Part shown: positions 1 through 3,968 of the stretch, in pieces
Layout: every line of letters begins with the position of its first letter
Numbering within the stretch: position 1 is the first letter of the stretch
Assembly (NCBI GenBank): GCA_035562735.1
Contig: DATMWB010000041.1
Coordinates: 1-6,448, forward strand
DNA from: UBA12158 sp035562735
Lineage (GTDB): Bacteria; Patescibacteriota; Microgenomatia; UBA12405
DNA: 6,448 nucleotides
Direction of reading: 5' to 3'
Made by a program: the position numbers and the translations under genes
The notes under the pieces: model-generated
What the model was told of the DNA's origin: nothing
Databases searched by the model: none
Seen by the model: the letters and a program-made list of their open reading frames with translations, nothing else

Positions 1-93
1 CAATATCAAGAAGATTTTAAAAACTTAGAAAAAAGTTTTGAAGAAGACCCAGATCTACCCGCACCCCAAGTTGACATCGAAGTTGGCCTCTAG
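1..93 (+). CDS. C-terminal tail of an unidentified protein (partial)
   Basis: Frame 1 is open from the left edge and ends with TAG at 91-93, giving 30 residues that end in APQVDIEVGL. The tail is acidic (about 10 Asp/Glu against 3 Lys) and shows no motif, membrane segment or cysteine. The rest of the gene lies outside the window, so no function can be given. Codon use (AAA, GAA, TTT) matches the neighbouring genes, which supports a real coding end. It converges on efp: the two genes overlap by 3 bases and their stop codons share the palindrome CTAG at 90-93. A run of six T follows the stop (94-99), but no convincing stem precedes it. Confidence 0.55.
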   Translation, partial: QYQEDFKNLEKSFEEDPDLPAPQVDIEVGL

Positions 94-656
94 TTTTTTC
101 TTGACAAATAGGCTCCAGTATCAGTACTTATCATAATTTCCTCACCAGTTTTTATAAAAAGCGGTACTAAAACCTTGGCTCCTGTATCCAAAACTGCATT
201 CTTCATTGCCGAAGTAGCCGTATCCCCCTTGACCGAGTTTTCAGCTTCAACTACTGTACAGGTAATACTCTTGGGTAAAGTAATTCCTACCGGCTTTTCT
301 TCATAGAATTTTAGTCTATAAAGCAATGATTCTTTTAGATAAATCTTATCGTCACCGATTACCTCAGTTGGAACAGCATATTGCTCAAAAGTTCTAGGCT
401 CAATAAATACATAATTTGAACCATCATAATAAGAATATTCTGCTTCATGAGTTTCTACCAACACCTCTTCAACTTTTTCACCGGATTTATAGGTATATTC
501 TATGACTCTACCAGTATATAAACTCTTTAATTTTGTTCGATAAAATGCCGACCCTTTTCCTGGAGACACAAAAGAAATGTCTACCACCATATGTGGTTCC
601 TCGTGAAATAGTACATAAATACCTTTTTTGAATTGTGCGGTTGATATCATTCCCAT
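90..656 (-). CDS. efp: Elongation factor P
   Basis: EF-P binds between the P and E sites of the ribosome and promotes peptide-bond formation when consecutive prolines stall translation. The protein has 188 residues, the same length as E. coli EF-P, and shows all three beta-barrel domains: an N-terminal KOW-like domain (about 1-63), a central OB domain (about 65-128, with the family-typical TFEQ segment at 89-92) and a C-terminal OB domain (about 129-188, with VKGDTA, VPLFIKTGE and a SRKN end). The tip loop SPGKGSAF places Lys34 where E. coli carries its modified Lys34. No modification enzyme gene is in the window. The first ATG (654-656) is preferred over the in-frame ATG two codons later: it puts the lysine at 34 and lies 7 nt after a TACAAT box. 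There is no Shine-Dalgarno sequence. The stop is TAG, shared with the convergent gene. Confidence 0.96.
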   Translation of the reverse strand: MGMISTAQFKKGIYVLFHEEPHMVVDISFVSPGKGSAFYRTKLKSLYTGRVIEYTYKSGEKVEEVLVETHEAEYSYYDGSNYVFIEPRTFEQYAVPTEVIGDDKIYLKESLLYRLKFYEEKPVGITLPKSITCTVVEAENSVKGDTATSAMKNAVLDTGAKVLVPLFIKTGEEIMISTDTGAYLSRKN

Positions 657-663
657 AAAGGCT

Positions 664-693
664 ATTGTAATCCAAAGATAGGTCTAAAAACAA
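664..693 (-). promoter_or_regulatory. Predicted leaderless promoter of efp
   Basis: Read on the minus strand, TTGTTT (688-693) is followed after 18 bp by TACAAT (664-669). Only 7 nt separate TACAAT from the efp ATG, so a sigma-70-type start would fall on or one base before the A of ATG. It lies downstream of the U-tract at 716-723, so efp does not depend on readthrough of that terminator. Confidence 0.55.
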
Positions 694-715
694 CCCCCAT
701 TCTAATTTCTTGACC

Positions 716-760
716 AAAAAAAATCCCAGAGCATGCTTTTTAGAGGAGCCACCCCGGGAT
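716..760 (-). terminator. Intrinsic terminator upstream of efp (3' end of candidate sRNA)
   Basis: The minus-strand stem of about 14 bp (arms 747-760 and 723-737, one bulged A, 9-nt loop) is followed directly by eight U (723-716). It would also stop transcripts leaving the lysozyme-like gene, whose stop codon lies about 65 nt upstream. Confidence 0.75.
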
Positions 761-762
761 CT
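716..762 (-). ncRNA. Candidate free-standing small RNA, about 47 nt
   Basis: A near-consensus promoter (770-798) directs minus-strand transcription with a predicted start near 761-763. The RNA would consist almost wholly of one hairpin (760 to 723) followed by a U-tract ending at 716. Pairing by hand: 760-750 pairs with 723-733 and includes five C-G/A-U pairs at the base and several G-U wobbles, A734 is bulged, and 749-747 pairs with 735-737. The apical loop at 746-738 reads CCUCUAAAA. I do not recognise it as a known RNA family; the SRP, 6S and tmRNA hallmarks are absent. It lies between the lysozyme-like gene (825-1442) and efp, both on the same strand. Alternatives are a plain terminator for the upstream gene or a terminated leader of efp, but a dedicated promoter immediately before it favours an independent RNA. 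Confidence 0.45.
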
Positions 763-769
763 AGGGTCG

Positions 770-798
770 ACTATATCAAAACATTATAACTATGTCAA
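770..798 (-). promoter_or_regulatory. Near-consensus sigma-70 promoter for the small RNA
   Basis: On the minus strand, a perfect -35 TTGACA (793-798) is followed after exactly 17 bp by TATAGT (770-775), which matches the -10 consensus at 5 of 6 positions. It is the closest match to consensus that I found in the window. A second box, TATAAT (783-788), lies inside the spacer but has only a poor -35 (TAGATT, 806-811) and could act as an overlapping alternative. Confidence 0.65.
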
Positions 799-824
799 TA
801 ATATGAATCTAATACACACTATAT

Positions 825-1442
825 CTAATTAAAATTTCCACTTTCCATCTCTTCGATAAACTGGCGTACGCCCCTAGCCCACGAACCATTTGAACTTGGA
901 CAATATTTTTTCATTATCAACTCTGGAGTATTCAAACCCTTATCAAAATATACCCTTTTTAAATACTCTCCATAGGATTCCAACGCCAAATCATAGTTTT
1001 CAAATGTCAAGGTCCCTTTTTTATGAATACCATAACCCCAACAGTTGTGAGAACCCTCAGGAATTTTTTTACATAAATTTGATTCTTGTTGGGCTATCGC
1101 CACAATCCAGTAATATTCAAAACCATAAGTTTGAGATACTTCCAGTATTTTCTTCGCATAAGGCAAAAGAGGGGAGTTGTATCTTGCTAAGTATCTTTCA
1201 ATAATTAATTGTCTTGCATCTGAACCACCAACCTCACCCTTAATCTCACCAAACATTTCCTCAGCAGTTGCTTCAGCAGCAACTGTCAGCATTTTATTGT
1301 TTGATAAATTTTTATTCAAAACCATTTTCCCATCGCTATTTCTGAGTAAATAAACACATTCACCAACAACCAACGCAATCAAAAATACACCAAGAGTAGA
1401 CCAAAAACACACGGCAAAAATCTTAAAAATAATTTTTTCCAT
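825..1442 (-). CDS. Membrane-anchored lysozyme-like / lytic transglycosylase-like protein
   Basis: The protein has 205 residues. A short basic start (MEKIIFK) leads into one hydrophobic segment at about 8-33, a signal anchor or uncleaved signal, followed by a polar linker (about 34-85) and an exported domain (about 88-200). The domain has the look of the lysozyme superfamily: a helix ending in AIAQQESNL, with Glu120-Ser121 placed like the catalytic Glu-Ser of soluble lytic transglycosylases, then NCWGYGIH (133-140) and a helix with ALESYGEYLKR. Cys124 and Cys134 flank the putative active site and could form a disulfide outside the membrane. The likely role is peptidoglycan cleavage or remodelling at the cell surface; activity is inferred, and it could be a binding-only relative. 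It is divergent from tig across 34 bp. There is no Shine-Dalgarno; the stop is TAG. Confidence 0.68.
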   Translation of the reverse strand: MEKIIFKIFAVCFWSTLGVFLIALVVGECVYLLRNSDGKMVLNKNLSNNKMLTVAAEATAEEMFGEIKGEVGGSDARQLIIERYLARYNSPLLPYAKKILEVSQTYGFEYYWIVAIAQQESNLCKKIPEGSHNCWGYGIHKKGTLTFENYDLALESYGEYLKRVYFDKGLNTPELIMKKYCPSSNGSWARGVRQFIEEMESGNFN

Positions 1443-1453
1443 AAAAATCTTTA

Positions 1454-1469
1454 ATTATGCTATCATAAT
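1454..1469. promoter_or_regulatory. Mirror-image divergent -10 boxes between lysozyme-like gene and tig
   Basis: ATTATG (1454-1459), CTAT and CATAAT (1464-1469) form an inverted repeat, so each strand reads CATAAT toward its own gene. The + strand copy ends 7 nt before the tig ATG; the - strand copy ends 11 nt before the ATG at 1440-1442. Both genes would have no leader or nearly none. The -35 regions would fall at or inside the start of the opposite gene and match consensus poorly (TTTTCA on the minus strand at 1478-1483, 18-bp spacer). Confidence 0.5.
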
Positions 1470-1476
1470 CAGACTT

Positions 1477-2286
1477 ATGAAAACAAATCACCAATTAAAG
1501 CAACTTAAGGATAAATCCTTTACCATCGAGCTTACTTTAGGTGCCGATGATATAAAAAAAGAATATCAACATGTTTTAGGCGAAATACAGGCCAATTTTG
1601 AGAAAAAGGGCTTCCGAAAAGGCAAAGCTCCTCTTGATGTTGTTGAACAAAATATCTCACCACAAGAAGTTATTGAAGAAGTTCTAAATCATCTCTTACC
1701 AAAAGCTTACAAGGAAGTTATAGAGGAACACAAATTAAAACCAGTTACAGAACCATCAATAAAAATTAAAACTGAAAAATTATCTCTTGATACTGATTGG
1801 GTACTAGAGCTTGAAAGTGCCGAATTACCAGACGTTTCTATCGATCCAAAATTTTTTACAGAAATTAAAAAATTAAATAAAGATCAAAAAATTGACAAAA
1901 AAGCCAAGATGGATCAAATAGTTTCTCTTTTTACAAAATTTGCCAAAGTTGAACTACCCACAATCTTGCTAAACAATGATGTCAATAGACGTCTCGGAGA
2001 TTTAGTTGAACAACTTCAATCAGCCAACTTAAGTCTTGAACAATATCTAAAAAGCAAAAACATTACTCTTCCTCAATACAGAGAAGAGCAAGAAAAACAA
2101 ATTAAAAATGATTGGACCCTAAACTTGGCTATCAATCAAATCGCTGTTGACCAAAAGATTACTGTCCAAAAAGAAGAAATTGAAGGAGTCTTTTCAAAAA
2201 GTCCTGAATTAAAAAATGATCCCAACCTGGTCTATTTTTTACTTACTCAACAAAAAGTCCTCGATTACCTACAAAGTATCTCATAA
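1477..2286 (+). CDS. tig: Trigger factor, short form without the PPIase domain
   Basis: Trigger factor is the ribosome-associated chaperone that meets nascent chains at the exit tunnel next to L23. The protein has 269 residues against about 430 in E. coli. The N-terminal ribosome-binding domain (about 1-115) carries the signature GFRKGKAP at 45-52, equivalent to the ribosome-docking loop. After a Lys-rich linker (about 128-147) the sequence continues into the helical C-terminal chaperone domain (about 145-269: ELPTILLNNDVNRRL, then LEQYLKSKNI and a QIAVDQKITVQKEEIE helix region). The FKBP-type PPIase domain, about 100 residues between these parts in the classical protein, has no room and no recognisable remnant. 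Both ends align well with the family, so this is a compact form and not a broken gene. The start is the ATG 7 nt after a -10-like CATAAT; there is no Shine-Dalgarno. It is followed after 20 bp by the gene at 2307. Confidence 0.9.
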   Translation: MKTNHQLKQLKDKSFTIELTLGADDIKKEYQHVLGEIQANFEKKGFRKGKAPLDVVEQNISPQEVIEEVLNHLLPKAYKEVIEEHKLKPVTEPSIKIKTEKLSLDTDWVLELESAELPDVSIDPKFFTEIKKLNKDQKIDKKAKMDQIVSLFTKFAKVELPTILLNNDVNRRLGDLVEQLQSANLSLEQYLKSKNITLPQYREEQEKQIKNDWTLNLAINQIAVDQKITVQKEEIEGVFSKSPELKNDPNLVYFLLTQQKVLDYLQSIS

Positions 2287-2291
2287 TTTGA

Positions 2292-2297
2292 TATAAT
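2292..2297 (+). promoter_or_regulatory. -10 box for the gene at 2307
   Basis: A perfect TATAAT lies in the 20-bp gap after tig, 9 nt before the ATG at 2307, which predicts a leader of 0-3 nt. No good -35 is visible 16-18 bp upstream (ACCTAC/CCTACA region, inside tig). The 11-mer TATAATTCCCT at 2292-2302 recurs exactly upstream of the tRNA gene (3170-3180). Confidence 0.5.
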
Positions 2298-2306
2298 TCC
2301 CTCACT

Positions 2307-2891
2307 ATGGCAGGTGGGGGTATTGGGGGAAAAGTTGACCCAAAAAAAATCAACCTCAAAAAATTTGGTAACAGTAGCGAGACATTAAAAGACTCCCAGC
2401 CTAGTTCTGCTCCAAAAAAGATATCTTTAAGTGGTATTTTAGGCCTAAATCAAACTGTTGAGATTAATAAAAGTAGTCCCAAACCTGAAAACTGGGGTAA
2501 GGAATTCTTTGGAAATATAAATATTCTTCAACAACAAGAAAGAACTCTCTTTGACCAACACCAAAAAGAAATTGAAAAAACTGTTTCAGAATTACTAGAA
2601 GAAATAAAAAAATTAACCAAAGTCACAGAAAATCTAGAAAAGGACGTTCAAAACATACCTCTAGAAAACATTCCAGAGGCTTCTGATTATCAAATAAACT
2701 TTTTAATTAGAATCAAAAATTTTATCGCTAATTTCCGTAAAAATATAAATGAAGCCAGTTGTTGGTTAGAATCTTTTTCTAGTAAAAAGAAAAAAAGAAA
2801 CTATTTTTGGAATACAGCCAAGGATAAAAAGAAAGGTGGTGAACAATATCTCACCAGCAGTGAACACTCAGTCTCCAGAAGCATTAATTAG
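2307..2891 (+). CDS. Conserved-looking protein of unknown function, coiled-coil centre and basic C-terminus
   Basis: The protein has 194 residues and no signal peptide or membrane segment, so it is probably cytoplasmic. It has three parts. A Gly-rich, basic, low-complexity N-terminus (MAGGGIGGKVDPKKINLKKFG, then Ser/Lys/Pro-rich to about 60) is likely disordered. A charged helical stretch (about 72-116, with QQQERTLFDQHQKEIEKTV and LLEEIKKLTK) is likely a coiled coil. A C-terminal module (about 128-194) carries NEASCWLESF, a Lys/Arg block, NYFW and an ending EHSVSRSIN. That last module resembles the end of short proteins of unknown function (a DUF family, possibly DUF5660) that I associate with Microgenomates genomes; I cannot confirm the assignment. 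The basic block suggests contact with nucleic acid or ribosome, which is inference only. It starts 20 bp after tig and is followed after 4 bp by a small Cys-containing gene, so the three may share transcripts. Confidence 0.72.
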   Translation: MAGGGIGGKVDPKKINLKKFGNSSETLKDSQPSSAPKKISLSGILGLNQTVEINKSSPKPENWGKEFFGNINILQQQERTLFDQHQKEIEKTVSELLEEIKKLTKVTENLEKDVQNIPLENIPEASDYQINFLIRIKNFIANFRKNINEASCWLESFSSKKKKRNYFWNTAKDKKKGGEQYLTSSEHSVSRSIN

Positions 2892-2895
2892 CTTT

Positions 2896-3141
2896 ATGCC
2901 CACAACTTTAGAATATACAATTCCTAGACACAGTACTCACAACCAAAACATTTCAAGACTATTCGGACGTCAAACTTTCATAGTTTGTCCCTCACACACA
3001 TATCTCCAAAAAGACCCCTTACTTGTCAGAAAAATAACCAGACTTTATGAAAATGGATATGCCTTAAACCCCGAATGTCCAAGCTGTGGCGGAAGAGTGA
3101 CCGTTCCAGAAAATTGTCTTGAATATCAATATAATCCCTAA
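2896..3141 (+). CDS. Small cysteine-containing protein of unknown function (possible zinc knuckle)
   Basis: The protein has 81 residues from the ATG at 2896. Four cysteines occur at residues 31 (VCPSH), 61 and 64 (CPSCGG) and 74 (ENCLE). With His34 these could bind one zinc ion; CPxCGG is the usual half of a zinc ribbon, but the first half has only a single Cys, so the fold is uncertain. The middle (LLVRKITRLYENGYAL) looks helical and basic. The ATG is preferred because it follows the upstream stop by 4 bp. The frame is open further up, and a GTG at 2836 would give 101 residues, but that would overlap the previous gene by 56 bp. No separate promoter is visible, so cotranscription with the gene at 2307 is likely. 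I do not recognise a function. Confidence 0.62.
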   Translation: MPTTLEYTIPRHSTHNQNISRLFGRQTFIVCPSHTYLQKDPLLVRKITRLYENGYALNPECPSCGGRVTVPENCLEYQYNP

Positions 3142-3145
3142 ACCA

Positions 3146-3175
3146 TAGACTAGAAAAGTCTTTTGCTGTTATAAT
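3146..3175 (+). promoter_or_regulatory. Promoter of tRNA-Val
   Basis: TAGACT (3146-3151, 4 of 6 matches to -35) and a perfect TATAAT (3170-3175) are separated by 18 bp. Transcription would begin near 3182, about 10 nt before the mature tRNA, leaving a short 5' trailer for RNase P. Confidence 0.6.
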
Positions 3176-3191
3176 TCCCTTGTTTGAGTCC

Positions 3192-3265
3192 GAATCTGTA
3201 GCTCAGTTGGTTAGAGCGCATCATTGACATTGATGAGGTCAGAGGTTCAAGTCCTCTCAGATTCA
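3192..3265 (+). tRNA. tRNA-Val (anticodon GAC)
   Basis: A full cloverleaf of 74 nt can be folded by hand. The acceptor stem GAATCTG (3192-3198) pairs with CAGATTC (3258-3264) and the discriminator is A3265. The D stem is GCTC/GAGC (3201-3204, 3214-3217) with GG in the loop. The anticodon stem is CATCA/TGATG (3219-3223, 3231-3235) around the loop TTGACAT, which gives anticodon GAC at 3226-3228 and reads GUC and GUU. The variable loop has 5 nt. The T stem is AGAGG/CCTCT with loop TTCAAGT. The 3' CCA is not encoded (CTA follows), so a CCA-adding enzyme is required. It has its own promoter; the Nudix gene begins 20 nt downstream with no promoter or terminator between. Confidence 0.96.
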
Positions 3266-3285
3266 CTACTTGCCTAAAAAAAATA

Positions 3286-3831
3286 ATGACAATTTTCACC
3301 GAATGGAAAAACTTATTTGACAATGTAAAACCAGAAATTTACGCCAATCCCAAACTTAGACAAAAAATTGCTGAAAAAATAAAAACTGGAAAAATTTCCA
3401 TTCAAGACGACTCTTTAGATCATTTCTGTGTTTGTTTTCTGCCTTATAACCCAAAAACAAAAGAGGTTTTTCTTGTTTTTTACCCCAACCTTGGAAATAT
3501 CTGGATTGCTCCTGGTGGTCATGTTGATAATAGAGAAGGCCCAAAAACAACAGTCGAAAGAGAAGTAAAAGAAGAATTGGGAATAAACATAATTGCTCCT
3601 AAAAAACCATTTTTTATCGGTTTTACTCAAGTAAAATTTTGTAACAACCCAAAAAGACATTGTCAACTACACTACGATTTCTGGTATTTAATTAAATCCG
3701 ACGGCTCAAATTTTAGATTAACAACTGACGAATTTGGTGAACATAAATGGCTGACAATACCAAAGGCCTTAGATTTAGTTACCGATCCAACAACCCACCA
3801 AGCACTCGAGAAACTATCGATGATATACTAA
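3286..3831 (+). CDS. Nudix hydrolase family protein
   Basis: Nudix enzymes hydrolyse nucleoside diphosphates linked to another moiety, using a divalent metal held by the Nudix box. The protein has 181 residues. The box GX5EX7REUXEEXGU is complete at 78-100: Gly78, Glu84, Arg92, Glu93, Glu96, Glu97, Gly99 and Ile100, with the metal ligands being the glutamates of REVKEE. It is preceded by a beta strand and the typical APGGHV lead-in. An extra N-terminal helical stretch (about 1-40) comes before the fold. The substrate cannot be read from the sequence; housecleaning of damaged nucleotides or NDP-sugar hydrolysis are both possible. There is no Shine-Dalgarno and, unlike most neighbours, no TATAAT just before the ATG, so its mRNA probably comes from readthrough of tRNA-Val followed by 3' processing. 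A strong terminator follows at 3875-3919. Confidence 0.9.
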   Translation: MTIFTEWKNLFDNVKPEIYANPKLRQKIAEKIKTGKISIQDDSLDHFCVCFLPYNPKTKEVFLVFYPNLGNIWIAPGGHVDNREGPKTTVEREVKEELGINIIAPKKPFFIGFTQVKFCNNPKRHCQLHYDFWYLIKSDGSNFRLTTDEFGEHKWLTIPKALDLVTDPTTHQALEKLSMIY

Positions 3832-3874
3832 TCCCAATGTTGTACTGTTTCTTTACCCTGACTTCCACTACATC

Positions 3875-3919
3875 GCCCGTAAAGGGTTGATAAATTCGAC
3901 CCTAATTCGGGCTATTTTT
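3875..3919 (+). terminator. Nested intrinsic terminator after the Nudix gene
   Basis: The outer stem GCCCG (3875-3879) pairs with CGGGC (3908-3912). The inner stem AGGGTTGA (3883-3890) pairs with TCGACCCT (3896-3903) with one G-U and a TAAAT loop. A small TAA/AATT internal loop separates the stems. The U-rich tract TATTTTT (3913-3919) follows at once. It lies 44 bp after the Nudix stop and before the thrS promoter. The 43 bp between stop and stem (3832-3874) hold no gene; a CTTTAC at 3851-3856 could pair with 3879-3884 and compete with the stem. Confidence 0.85.
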
Positions 3920-3934
3920 CCTGTAATTTTATAT

Positions 3935-3963
3935 TTAATAATTCCTTATTTATAATTTATAAT
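3935..3963 (+). promoter_or_regulatory. Leaderless promoter of thrS with tandem TATAAT boxes
   Basis: Two perfect TATAAT boxes lie at 3951-3956 and 3958-3963. The second has TTAATA (3935-3940) at a 17-bp spacing and ends 5 nt before the ATG at 3969, so transcription should begin within a base or two of the start codon. The first has TTTATA (3928-3933), also at 17 bp, and would give a leader of about 6 nt. No T-box or other long leader is possible with these starts. Confidence 0.7.
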
Positions 3964-3968
3964 AACTT

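Noticed and set aside
716..762. SRP RNA, 6S RNA or tmRNA fragment.
   Set aside because: The conserved SRP apical motif (GGUCAGG/GGAAGCAGCC type) is missing and the RNA is far too short for 6S or tmRNA.
731..771. GCATGC, CCCGGG, a GATC-TAG stretch and GTCGAC occur close together and recall a cloning polylinker, suggesting vector contamination.
   Set aside because: Order and spacing do not match a standard polylinker, the bases form one coherent hairpin with a U-tract, and a well-spaced promoter precedes it. Native origin is the simpler reading.
890..1204. Open frame of 104 codons on the plus strand.
   Set aside because: It lies wholly opposite the lysozyme-like gene, has no family resemblance and no promoter; it is a shadow. 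The same holds for open frames at 508-717, 3356-3550, 3415-3666 and 4111-4293.
3832..3968. T-box riboswitch upstream of thrS.
   Set aside because: No specifier stem or conserved T-box core is visible, and the predicted thrS start site lies downstream of the hairpin, so the hairpin is not in the thrS leader.
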